A stretch of 6,693 nt of DNA. Origin: Novosphingobium sp. UBA1948. Lineage in GTDB: Bacteria; Pseudomonadota; Alphaproteobacteria; Sphingomonadales; Sphingomonadaceae. Below the pieces are notes generated by a model that saw only the letters and a program-made list of their open reading frames with translations, had not been told where the DNA came from and ran no database searches. This document shows, in pieces, positions 1-6,368 of this stretch. Both the position numbers and the translations under genes were made by a program. The stretch lies in contig DDES01000138.1 in the NCBI GenBank assembly GCA_002336765.1, forward strand, positions 22,958 to 29,650, in the 5' to 3' direction. Numbering within the stretch: position 1 is the first letter of the stretch; the number at the start of each line of letters is the position of its first letter.

Positions 1-370
1 GCAAGCCACCCGCCAGCGGCAGATCAACCCACAACAGGCCCCGCTCGCCGTCACGCGGATCGGCGGGCAAGGCCAGCGCGCCGCTGGCCATCGGCGCGAT
101 GCGGGACAGGATGGCCATGTCCGAGCGCGACTCCACCCATGCCCCCTCATGCCACCGCGGCTTGGCGCGGGCCGGATAGCGGGCGAGGTGATAGTCCCCG
201 CCCGCCAGAAAACCGGCACTGTCCAGCCCCAGCGCGGGTGCCACGAAACATTCCTGCAGGGCCACCACATCGGGCCTATGCCGGCGCAACAGTTCGGCAA
301 TAGCCGCCATGCGGCGGGGATAATCGCCCTCGTTCTTCCAGATATTGAAGGTTACACAGCGCAGGATCAC
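1..370 (-). CDS. Endonuclease/exonuclease/phosphatase (EEP) family protein, 3' end cut by window edge
   Basis: I read this frame directly from the reverse strand; it is open from a GTG at 370 to the window edge (123 codons, C-terminal part missing). The fold call rests on three features. The opening VTFNIWKNEGDYPRR carries Asn9, as in DNase I-like enzymes. DVVALQE at residues 34-40 carries the usual metal-binding Glu40. SDMAILSR at 83-90 matches the conserved xxAILSR strand. EEP proteins hydrolyse phosphodiester or phosphomonoester bonds with Mg2+; the substrate cannot be told from this fragment. The GTG start overlaps the phnM TGA as GTGA, so it is probably translated by coupling with phnM, and no strong ribosome binding site is visible. 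A later ATG at 310 (Met21) would remove the first conserved strand and is less likely. No signal peptide is visible. The position suggests a role on a phosphonate-derived phosphate ester or a phosphonate ester, which is inference. Confidence 0.8.
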   Translation of the reverse strand, partial: MILRCVTFNIWKNEGDYPRRMAAIAELLRRHRPDVVALQECFVAPALGLDSAGFLAGGDYHLARYPARAKPRWHEGAWVESRSDMAILSRIAPMASGALALPADPRDGERGLLWVDLPLAGGL

Positions 371-1509
371 GCCACGCGCTGCCCGGCCACCCATACCGAA
401 CGCACCACCGGCAAGCCCCCGTGCAGGCTGACCCGCACCAGATCGGCGCGTTTGCCCACCGCGATCTCGCCGCGATCATGCAAGCCGACCGCCTCGGCCA
501 CCACGCGCGTCACGCTGGCCACCGAGGCCGCCAACGGGCGGCCGAAAGGCGCCTCGGCGAGGCGGAAGGCGCATTCAATCAGGCTGCGCGGCACATAGTC
601 CGAGGCGAAGCCATCCAACAGCCCGACCTCTTCAAGTTCCTCGGCGCTGACATTGCCCGAATAGGAGCCGCCGCGGATCAGGTTGGGCCCGCCCATGATA
701 TTGACCATGCCCAGCCGCCGCGCTTCCTGCGCTGCTTCCATCGTCACCGGAAATTCGGCGATGCGCGCGCCCACGGCATGGGCATCGGCAACATGTTCGG
801 CGGTTTCATCGTCATGCGTTGCCAGCGGAATGCCATGCGCCTGCGCCATTTGCGCCAGATAGGGGCGATTGACGCTGACATATTGCTCCTGATGCTCGCG
901 CCGCTGCGCCACACGCTCGGCAATGGCGGTCTCGCTCATGCCTTCGCGGCGCCAGGTGCGGTCGAGAAACACATCGAGGTTCTTGTACTGGCGCTGGCCC
1001 GGCGTGTGGTCCATCAGCGAGGCAAGGCGCGTGTGGCGGCGGGGCAGGAATTCCTCGAGCTGGGCCTGCAGCGTCGGCCCCGGCAATTCGCAACGCCAGT
1101 GGATGAAGTGCTGCGCACGCAGGGCGCCGTTTTCGTCAGCCTGCTCGATCCCGTCGATCAGACGGCGCAGGTTGTCCAGATTGCGCGCCTCGCCACTGGC
1201 CGCGCCGACACCCAGCGAGAGGCTGTCGAACACGGTGGTCACGCCACTGGCAATACAGACGCCATCATGCGCAATAGTTGCCGAAGCCGGATTCCAGTCA
1301 ATATAAGGACGCGGAAAGTAATGACGCTCCAAATTGTCTGTATGCATATCAATAATTCCGGGGATGATGTAATCCCCGTGCATATCGATGGCATCGCCGC
1401 CGATGGCGCCTTCGTCCACCATCTGGATCTTGTCATTCTCGATTGCCAGCGAACCGTGAACCACGGTGTCGGCAAGCACGATCTGGGCATTGGTCAGCAC
1501 GGTCTGCAT
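367..1509 (-). CDS. phnM: Alpha-D-ribose 1-methylphosphonate 5-triphosphate diphosphatase PhnM
   Basis: Amidohydrolase-superfamily enzyme of the C-P lyase pathway. It splits pyrophosphate from ribose 1-phosphonate 5-triphosphate to give the 5-phosphate that PhnJ uses. The 380-residue length is close to the roughly 378 of E. coli PhnM. The small N-terminal beta domain runs into the signature IDMHTDNLE (His56, Asp58), with THDDE at His232-Asp233-Asp234 and the late Asp304 in ASDY as probable metal or catalytic positions. NIMGGPNLIRGGS lies between these, and the C-terminal VGKRADLV-type segment is typical of the superfamily. I chose ATG 1509 because AGGA sits about 9 bases upstream and MQTVLTNAQIVL matches family N-termini; a TTG nine codons earlier is less convincing. 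It lies 20 bases after phnF and its stop overlaps the next gene. Being next to phnF rather than after phnL differs from the E. coli order. Confidence 0.95.
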   Translation of the reverse strand: MQTVLTNAQIVLADTVVHGSLAIENDKIQMVDEGAIGGDAIDMHGDYIIPGIIDMHTDNLERHYFPRPYIDWNPASATIAHDGVCIASGVTTVFDSLSLGVGAASGEARNLDNLRRLIDGIEQADENGALRAQHFIHWRCELPGPTLQAQLEEFLPRRHTRLASLMDHTPGQRQYKNLDVFLDRTWRREGMSETAIAERVAQRREHQEQYVSVNRPYLAQMAQAHGIPLATHDDETAEHVADAHAVGARIAEFPVTMEAAQEARRLGMVNIMGGPNLIRGGSYSGNVSAEELEEVGLLDGFASDYVPRSLIECAFRLAEAPFGRPLAASVASVTRVVAEAVGLHDRGEIAVGKRADLVRVSLHGGLPVVRSVWVAGQRVA

Positions 1510-1529
1510 CGTCGAATTCCTGTCGGAGG

Positions 1530-2240
1530 TCAGCAAAGGTTCTTTTCGGGCTCGATCACCAGCTCGACGCGGTCGGCGGCCATGCGCGCCTCGCCATATT
1601 CGAGCATCACGCCATGGGCATCGTGGTTGATCGCCTGAGTGATGATGACCGGCACATGGCGCGGCATTTCGAGCAGGCTCGCCTCGTCGGGCGTGGGCAG
1701 GCGCGAGAGAATACGGGTCTGCACGCGCACATAGTCGCGGATCCCCAGCGCCTGCAGCGCGGCTGTGATCGACTGGGTGCGCTCGTAATGATCGATGAAG
1801 CCGGAAACGCGGGATTCGAGGAAATAATGCGTGCCAATCCCGCTCGGCTGACCATTGACCATCGACATACGCTCCAGACAGAGCACAGGTGTGCCCAGCC
1901 TTGCGCCGAATTTGCGGGCGATGGCGGCGCCCGCCGGCTCCACCGCCAGACGCAGCGTCTTGTGGTAATGCGCGGCCTGCGCCTGCCGCACCGTCTCGCT
2001 GAAGCGGGTGCGGCGCTGGATATGCACGGGCAGGGACGGGCGCTGGACATAGCTGCCACGCCCTTGACTGGAGTGGATCAATCCGCGCTCGGCCAGTTTG
2101 GAAAGCGCGGTACGCACCACATGGCGCGTCACGAAATAGCGGCGCACCAGCGCGTGCTCGCTCGGCAGCTTGTCGCCGGGCGAGAGTTGGCGGGTCTGGA
2201 TTTTCCGCTCGAGATCATCGGCAATCTTGCGCCAGTCCAT
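1530..2240 (-). CDS. phnF: GntR-family (HutC/UTRA) transcriptional regulator PhnF
   Basis: Probable ligand-responsive repressor of the phosphonate genes, 236 residues. The N-terminal winged helix-turn-helix (about residues 3-66) shows LSPGDKLPSEHALVRRYFV, then the recognition-helix region with Arg39 and Arg43, then LSKLAERGLIHSSQGRGSYV, all standard for GntR proteins. The rest (about 85-230) is a UTRA effector domain, with PVLCLERMSMVNGQP and the late ITQAINHDAHGVMLEYGEARMAADRVEL as typical segments. This is the HutC subfamily to which PhnF belongs. ATG 2240 has an AAGGAGA ribosome site close upstream. It is the first gene of the leftward unit, followed 20 bases later by phnM, and divergent from phnG, so it is well placed to control both arms and itself. 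The specific name rests on this context together with the family assignment; the effector is unknown. Confidence 0.9.
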   Translation of the reverse strand: MDWRKIADDLERKIQTRQLSPGDKLPSEHALVRRYFVTRHVVRTALSKLAERGLIHSSQGRGSYVQRPSLPVHIQRRTRFSETVRQAQAAHYHKTLRLAVEPAGAAIARKFGARLGTPVLCLERMSMVNGQPSGIGTHYFLESRVSGFIDHYERTQSITAALQALGIRDYVRVQTRILSRLPTPDEASLLEMPRHVPVIITQAINHDAHGVMLEYGEARMAADRVELVIEPEKNLC

Positions 2241-2284
2241 AGCGATTCTCCTTGGCCCCTGCGTGCCACGCGCTCGCTACAGAA

Positions 2285-2314
2285 ATATTACCAAGCTCGA
2301 CAAGTTATATTCAA
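2285..2314 (-). promoter_or_regulatory. Candidate leftward promoter for phnF-phnM
   Basis: On the minus strand, TTGAAT (plus-strand positions 2309-2314) and TAATAT (2285-2290) are separated by 18 bases, a spacing that fits a sigma-70-type promoter. Each hexamer matches its E. coli consensus only partly, and alphaproteobacterial promoters are often degenerate. Initiation near 2278 would leave a leader of about 38 bases before phnF. This is a prediction from base pattern alone. Confidence 0.35.
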
Positions 2315-2405
2315 TTCATAAAACGGAAACGTCAATATGACTTGCGACTCTGCAAATCTATACATTAAAGTCGTAGGCAACTGAACAGACAAATACATAA
2401 CTTGT
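2300..2405. repeat. Spaced perfect 9-base inverted repeat flanking the divergent control region
   Basis: ACAAGTTAT at 2300-2308 and its exact reverse complement ATAACTTGT at 2397-2405 lie 97 bases apart, measured start to start. The left arm lies in the spacer of the candidate phnF promoter; the right arm ends two bases before the GGAG ribosome site of phnG. The placement could suit a regulator binding both ends, but a 9-base match in AT-rich DNA can occur by chance. Confidence 0.4.
2355..2366. promoter_or_regulatory. Candidate PhnF (HutC-type) operator
   Basis: The sequence AATCTATACATT contains ATCTATAC (2356-2363), matching 7 of 8 positions of the GTMTAKAC core reported for HutC-subfamily GntR regulators. 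It shares the TCTATAC core with the reverse complement of the mycobacterial PhnF operator as I recall it. Read as a 12-mer it is also nearly palindromic (AAT-C-TATA-C-ATT), with one mismatched pair. It lies near the middle of the divergent gap, suitable for repressing both arms. AT-rich DNA produces such matches by chance, so confidence is limited. Confidence 0.4.
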
Positions 2406-2417
2406 TGGAGAAATGCG

Positions 2418-2915
2418 GTGAATCAATCCGATCCGCTTGTTGCGGGGCAGAACCGGCCAGCCAACGCGCTGGCGGCGGCGCGCCAACGCGCCCACGCCCT
2501 GATCGCCAAGAGCCACCCCGCCACGGTGCAGGCCTGTTTCGCGCGCATGGGCGATCTGCCGCAAACCAGTCCGCTGCGCCCGACCGAGATCGGCCTGATC
2601 ATGGTGCGCGGCCGCGTGGGCGGTGATGGCCAGCGCTTCAATCTGGGCGAATTGCCGGTGGCCCGCGCCGCTGTGCGGATTGACGGTGGCGCCGTAGGCG
2701 TCGGCTATGTGGCGGGGCGCGACCACGACCATGCCGAAATGGCCGCGCTGGCCGATGCCATGATCCAGAGCGACAACTGGCGCGAGCAACTCGAGGATGT
2801 GGTGCTGGCCCCGCTGGCCGCCGAGCTGGCCATCCGCAAGACCACCAATGCCCGCAAGGCTGCCGCGACCAAGGTGGATTTCTTCACGATGGTGCGCACG
2901 CGAGCCGAGAAGTGA
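2418..2915 (+). CDS. phnG: C-P lyase core subunit PhnG
   Basis: Subunit of the PhnGHIJ core complex, needed with PhnH, PhnI and PhnL to attach phosphonate to the ribose of ATP. At 165 residues it is slightly longer than the roughly 150 of E. coli PhnG, the excess being at the N-terminus. Conserved features are VRGRVGGDGQRFNLGE (63-78), RAAVR (83-87), the GRD-x2-HAE block (Gly100 to Glu107) and the C-terminal VDFFTMVR (153-160), close to the E. coli protein. The GTG start at 2418 is supported by GGAG at 2407-2410, seven bases upstream. It is the first gene of the rightward unit. The stop is followed by 11 bases before the chosen phnH ATG. Confidence 0.95.
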   Translation: MNQSDPLVAGQNRPANALAAARQRAHALIAKSHPATVQACFARMGDLPQTSPLRPTEIGLIMVRGRVGGDGQRFNLGELPVARAAVRIDGGAVGVGYVAGRDHDHAEMAALADAMIQSDNWREQLEDVVLAPLAAELAIRKTTNARKAAATKVDFFTMVRTRAEK

Positions 2916-2926
2916 GGACGGGAACC

Positions 2927-3517
2927 ATGACCATGACTGTCGATCTTTCCGGGGTGAGCGCCGGATTTGCCGAACCCGTGCCCGCCGCACAGCGCGTCTT
3001 TCGCGGAGTGCTCGACGCGCTCTCGCGGCCCGGCACACTGGTACGGCTTGATTCAACCGCGGATTTCGGAGCCAAGGGAGCCATCGCCCTCACCTTGCTG
3101 GATTACGAGACGCCGGTGTGGCTGGGAGAAAATCCCGAACCCGCCTTTGGCAACTGGCTGCGCTTTCACTGTGGGTGCCCGCTGGCTGCCACCCCCGCAC
3201 AGGCCAGTTTCGTCTTTCTGGATGCGGTGGACCTGCCCCCTCTCGACCAGTTCCATGCGGGCGACGCCAAATATCCCGACACGGCGGCAACGCTGGTCAT
3301 CACATTGCCCGCCCTGACCGGCGGAGCACCCGTGACACTGGCAGGCCCCGGTATCCAGACCCGCCAGACCATCGCGCCGCTGGGCCTTGCGCCCGATTTC
3401 TGGCGTCAGGCTGCCGACAACCGCGCCCAATTCCAGCTCGGGCTGGATATCATTCTGGCGGCGGGCGACGTGATTGTCGGTCTGCCCCGCTCGACACGCA
3501 TCCTTACGGAAGGCTGA
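2927..3517 (+). CDS. phnH: C-P lyase core subunit PhnH
   Basis: Subunit of the C-P lyase core complex, 196 residues against about 194 in E. coli. Family segments are recognisable in order: FRGVLDALSRPGTLVRL (about 25-41), LTLLDYETPVWL, LRFHCGCPLA, QASFVFLDA, LAGPGIQTRQTIAPLGL, and LGLDIILAAGDVIVGLPRSTRI near the C-terminus. PhnH has a fold related to PLP-dependent transferases but no known catalytic cofactor role. I chose ATG 2927, with AGGA eight bases upstream; the frame also has a GTG at 2912 overlapping the phnG stop as GTGA, which would add five residues, and an ATG at 2933. It ends six bases before phnI. Confidence 0.95.
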   Translation: MTMTVDLSGVSAGFAEPVPAAQRVFRGVLDALSRPGTLVRLDSTADFGAKGAIALTLLDYETPVWLGENPEPAFGNWLRFHCGCPLAATPAQASFVFLDAVDLPPLDQFHAGDAKYPDTAATLVITLPALTGGAPVTLAGPGIQTRQTIAPLGLAPDFWRQAADNRAQFQLGLDIILAAGDVIVGLPRSTRILTEG

Positions 3518-3523
3518 TCCCCC

Positions 3524-4630
3524 ATGGCTTATGTATCGGTAAAGGGTGGCGAACGCGCCATCAGCAATGCCCACCAATGGCTTGATGAAGCGCGGCGCGG
3601 CGATTGCGGCGTGGGCGAGATCGGTGTGGACCAGATCCGCGAGCAGCTCGCGCTGGCGGTTGATCGGGTGATGATGGAAGGCTCGTGCTATGACCGCGAT
3701 CTGGCGGCGATGGCGATCAAGCAGGCGCGCGGCGATGTGACCGAGGCGATCTTCCTGCTGCGCGCCTATCGCACCACGCTGGCCCGTTTCGGGGCGTCCG
3801 AGCCGATCGAAACGCAAAAGATGGATGTGCTGCGGCGTGTTTCGGCGGCCTTCAAGGATATTCCGGGCGGCCAGATCCTTGGACCGACCTTCGACTATAC
3901 CCACCGCCTGATCGATTTTGACGAGACAGAGGCAGCCAAGGCGCCGCTGGCCGAGGACAGCATCGATCGTGTGATCCCCACCATCGGCCATGTGCTGGGC
4001 CATGAAAGCCTGCTGGAGCCCGCGCCGCCAGAGGATGAAAACACCGCCGAGCCCTATGACCTGACCCGCGAGCCGATGGCCTTTCCCGCCACCCGCGACC
4101 AGCGGTTGCAGGCCTTGGCGCGCGGCGATGAAGGCTTCCTGCTCAGCCTCGCCTATGCCTCGCAGCGGGGCTGGGGCAACACCCACCCGCTGTGCGGCGA
4201 GATCCGGCTGGGCGAGGTTGCGGTGGAACTGGTGCCCGAAGAACTGGGCTTTGCCATCGAGGTGGGCGAGATCACCGTCACCGAATGCCAGATGATCTCG
4301 AATTTCGAGGGTTCGGCCGACCGCCCGCCCCAGTTCACGCGCGGCTATGGCCTGAGTTTTGGCCACAACGAGCGCAAGGCGATGAGCATGGCGATTGTGG
4401 ACCGCGCCCTGCGCCATGCCGAGGTGGGCGAGACCCCCGCCCATGCCGTGCAGGACGAGGAATTCGTGCTCTATCACAGCGACAATGTCGAGGCGTCCGG
4501 CTTTGTCCAGCATCTGAAACTGCCGCATTACGTCGATTTCCAGGCCGAGCTGCAATTCGTGCGGCGCCTGCGCAAGGAATGGTTTGCGGCCCGCGAAAAT
4601 CCCTCGACCATAGCGGAGGCGGCAGAATGA
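3524..4630 (+). CDS. phnI: C-P lyase core subunit PhnI
   Basis: The subunit that displaces adenine from ATP, alone acting as a nucleosidase and in the core complex helping form ribose 1-phosphonate 5-triphosphate. It has 368 residues against about 354 in E. coli. Strongly conserved stretches include YVSVKGGERAI at the start, EAIFLLRAYRTTLA, KDIPGGQILGPTFDYTHRL, LARGDEGFLLSLAYASQRG, LVPEELGFAIEVGE, FTRGYGLSFGHNERKAM and HLKLPHYVDFQAEL. In the last, His330 and His335 correspond to E. coli His328 and His333, which I recall as ligands of the metal at the PhnI-PhnJ interface. The middle section (about 130-180) is the variable part. ATG 3524 has a modest AAGG 10 bases upstream. The stop overlaps the phnJ start as ATGA. 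Confidence 0.97.
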   Translation: MAYVSVKGGERAISNAHQWLDEARRGDCGVGEIGVDQIREQLALAVDRVMMEGSCYDRDLAAMAIKQARGDVTEAIFLLRAYRTTLARFGASEPIETQKMDVLRRVSAAFKDIPGGQILGPTFDYTHRLIDFDETEAAKAPLAEDSIDRVIPTIGHVLGHESLLEPAPPEDENTAEPYDLTREPMAFPATRDQRLQALARGDEGFLLSLAYASQRGWGNTHPLCGEIRLGEVAVELVPEELGFAIEVGEITVTECQMISNFEGSADRPPQFTRGYGLSFGHNERKAMSMAIVDRALRHAEVGETPAHAVQDEEFVLYHSDNVEASGFVQHLKLPHYVDFQAELQFVRRLRKEWFAARENPSTIAEAAE

Positions 4631-5541
4631 ACGCGCAACAGAACCGCAAGCCGGAAGCCTATAACTACGCCTATCTGGACGAGCAGACCAAGCGCATGAT
4701 CCGCCGCGCGATTCTCAAGGCGGTCGCCATTCCCGGCTATCAGGTGCCCTTTGGCAGCCGCGAGATGCCTGTGCCCTATGGCTGGGGCACCGGCGGGATT
4801 CAGGTGACCGCGGCGATCATCGGGCCGGATGATGTCTACAAATGCATCGATCAGGGTGCCGACGACACCACCAATGCCGTCTCGATCCGGCGTTTCTTTG
4901 CCCGCGTGGCCGACGTGGCCACCACCGAGCGCACGCAGGATGCCACCATCATCCAGACCCGCCACCGCATCCCCGAAGCGCCGCTGACGCAGGGCCAGAT
5001 CATGGTCTATCAGGTGCCCCAGCCCGAGCCCTTGCGCTTTCTCGAGCCGCGCGAAACCGAAACCCGCGCGATGCATGCCTATGAGGAATACGGGCTGCAA
5101 TATCTCTCGCTCTATGAAAGCGTGTCGGCCTTTGGGCGCATCGCTGGCGGGGCGGGTTATCCGGTGCTGGTGGACGAACGCTATCTGATGTCGCCCTCGC
5201 CGATCCCCAAATTCGACAATCCCAAGCTGCACCAGAGCGAGGCGTTGCATCTGTTCGGCGCTGGCCGCGAAAAGCGCATCTATGCCGTACCGCCACACAC
5301 CGATGTGCGCAGTCTGGATTTCGAGGATTATCCCTTCGAGGTGCAGAGTTGGGACGAGGTTTGCGGCCTGTGCGGCTGCGGGACAAGCTACAAGGACGAG
5401 GTCATTCTCGACGACGAGGGCAACCGCATGTTCGTCTGTTCCGACAGCGCCTATTGCGGCGAGCGCCGCGCGGCCGGTCACGCCGGTCCTTTGGCGGGCC
5501 ATGCCCTCGATTCCACTCCTCAAGAGGAGACCCTGCCATGA
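4627..5541 (+). CDS. phnJ: Alpha-D-ribose 1-methylphosphonate 5-phosphate C-P lyase PhnJ
   Basis: Radical S-adenosylmethionine enzyme that breaks the carbon-phosphorus bond, giving ribose 1,2-cyclic phosphate 5-phosphate and the hydrocarbon. The non-canonical iron-sulfur motif CX2CX21C is intact at Cys246, Cys249 and Cys271, followed by Cys277. These equal E. coli Cys241, 244, 266 and 272 shifted by five. Gly37 in AIPGYQVPFG corresponds to the glycyl-radical Gly32. The rest is highly conserved, for example GADDTTNAVSIR, RHRIPEAPLT, SPIPKFDNPK and LFGAGREKRIYAVPP. It has 304 residues against about 281: five extra at the N-terminus and about 18 more after Cys277. ATG 4627 has GGAGG seven bases upstream and overlaps the phnI stop. 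The same frame is open further upstream, but that lies inside phnI and is not coding. The stop overlaps phnK as ATGA. Confidence 0.98.
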   Translation: MNAQQNRKPEAYNYAYLDEQTKRMIRRAILKAVAIPGYQVPFGSREMPVPYGWGTGGIQVTAAIIGPDDVYKCIDQGADDTTNAVSIRRFFARVADVATTERTQDATIIQTRHRIPEAPLTQGQIMVYQVPQPEPLRFLEPRETETRAMHAYEEYGLQYLSLYESVSAFGRIAGGAGYPVLVDERYLMSPSPIPKFDNPKLHQSEALHLFGAGREKRIYAVPPHTDVRSLDFEDYPFEVQSWDEVCGLCGCGTSYKDEVILDDEGNRMFVCSDSAYCGERRAAGHAGPLAGHALDSTPQEETLP

Positions 5542-6350
5542 ACATGGTCGCTCCCATCACCCCTGCCGGCACGCTGAAGCCCGCCCCGCTGATGCAGGTC
5601 CGCGATCTCAACAAGAGCTTCGGGCCGGTGCGCGCCTGCCGTGATGTCAGCTTCGATCTGCGCCGCGGCGAGATTCTCGGCATTGTGGGCGAAAGCGGCT
5701 CGGGCAAGACCACGCTGCTGCGCTGCATTTCCGGCCAGACCCCGCCCAGCTCGGGCGAGGTGCTGTTCGACAGCCAGCGCCACGGCCTGCGCGACATTTT
5801 CGCGCTGTCCGAACAGGAACGCCGGCGCATTGCCCGCGAGGAATGGGGCTATGTCCACCAGAACCCGCGCGATGGCCTGCGGATGCGCGTGTCGGGCGGG
5901 GCCAATGTGGTCGAGCCTTTGCTGATGAACAACGTGCGCCACTATGGCCGGATGCGCGCGCAATCGCTCGACTGGTTCGCCAAGGTCGAACTGGATGGCG
6001 CCCGGGTCGATGGCAAACCGCGCACCTTTTCGGGCGGCATGCAGCAGCGCCTGCAAATCGCGCGCAACCTGATCCATAACCCGAGCCTGATCTTCATGGA
6101 CGAGCCGACCGGCGGCCTCGATGTCTCGGTGCAGGCCCGTCTGCTCGATCTGATGCGCGTGCTGGTGCGCGAGATGGGGCTGGCCGCGATCATCGTGACC
6201 CATGACATCGGTGTGGCCCGCCTGCTGGCCGACCGGTTGCTGGTGATGAAAGCGGGCGAAGTGGTCGAACAAGGGCTGACCGATCAGGTGCTCGACGACC
6301 CGCAGCATGGCTACACCCAATTGCTCGTCTCCTCCGTCCTCCAGATCTGA
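5538..6350 (+). CDS. phnK: C-P lyase ABC-type ATPase PhnK
   Basis: ABC ATPase that docks on PhnJ in the core complex and is needed for phosphonate use; it is not a transporter subunit. It has 270 residues against about 252 in E. coli. The full set of motifs is present: Walker A GESGSGKT at 51-58, signature FSGGMQQ at 164-170, Walker B LIFMDEP at 184-190 with catalytic Glu189, and H-loop His222 in VTHD. The sequence resembles the oligopeptide/nickel-importer type of ATPase, as PhnK does. ATG 5538 has GAGGAG eight bases upstream and overlaps the phnJ stop as ATGA; it gives an N-terminal extension of about 18 Pro/Ala-containing residues before MQVRDLNKSFG, where an internal Met19 is an alternative start. 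phnL follows after 18 bases. Confidence 0.96.
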   Translation: MNMVAPITPAGTLKPAPLMQVRDLNKSFGPVRACRDVSFDLRRGEILGIVGESGSGKTTLLRCISGQTPPSSGEVLFDSQRHGLRDIFALSEQERRRIAREEWGYVHQNPRDGLRMRVSGGANVVEPLLMNNVRHYGRMRAQSLDWFAKVELDGARVDGKPRTFSGGMQQRLQIARNLIHNPSLIFMDEPTGGLDVSVQARLLDLMRVLVREMGLAAIIVTHDIGVARLLADRLLVMKAGEVVEQGLTDQVLDDPQHGYTQLLVSSVLQI

Positions 6351-6368
6351 AAGAGCGCCGAGAACATC

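Larger units (their letters stand above)
2241..2417. promoter_or_regulatory. Divergent phnF/phnG control region
   Basis: This 177-base gap separates the two divergent units and must hold both promoters unless transcription enters from elsewhere. Positions 2281-2410 are clearly AT-rich against the GC-rich genes on both sides. It contains a possible leftward promoter (2285-2314), a HutC-like operator candidate (2355-2366), a short inverted repeat GTCAATATGAC at 2331-2341 and a spaced 9-base inverted repeat (2300-2308 with 2397-2405). I found no convincing rightward promoter: TTGCGA at 2342-2347 with TTAAAG at 2365-2370 has 17-base spacing but a poor -10. I also found no clear two-unit Pho box (CTGTCAT-type direct repeats), so PhoB control is not supported by eye. 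Confidence 0.75.

Noticed and set aside
1507..1536. TTG start for phnM at 1536, overlapping the phnF end
   Set aside because: The nine extra residues do not resemble family N-termini, and ATG 1509 has a better placed AGGA site.
2331..2400. Pho box upstream of phnG
   Set aside because: Only scattered GTCA/TGAC fragments are present; no pair of CTGTCAT-like units with 11-base periodicity could be made on either strand.
2413..2421. ATG-CGG-TGA mini-frame whose stop overlaps the phnG GTG start
   Set aside because: It could be read as a two-codon leader with coupling, but the GGAG site is only two bases before this ATG, too close for initiation, while it is correctly spaced for GTG 2418.
3053..4555. 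500-codon open frame on the minus strand opposite phnH and phnI
   Set aside because: It is the antisense shadow of two well-conserved genes, has no recognisable family features, and such frames are common in GC-rich DNA. The same holds for the long antisense frames at 421-1638, 1443-2321, 4528-5523 and 5520-6641.
4192..4626. N-terminal extension of PhnJ in the same open frame
   Set aside because: The upstream part of the frame overlaps phnI out of frame and lacks PhnJ similarity; ATG 4627 gives the conserved N-terminus and has a strong ribosome site.
6351..6368. Terminator or regulatory site between phnK and phnL
   Set aside because: The 18-base gap has no hairpin with a T-run and only holds a weak ribosome site; the genes appear to be co-transcribed.
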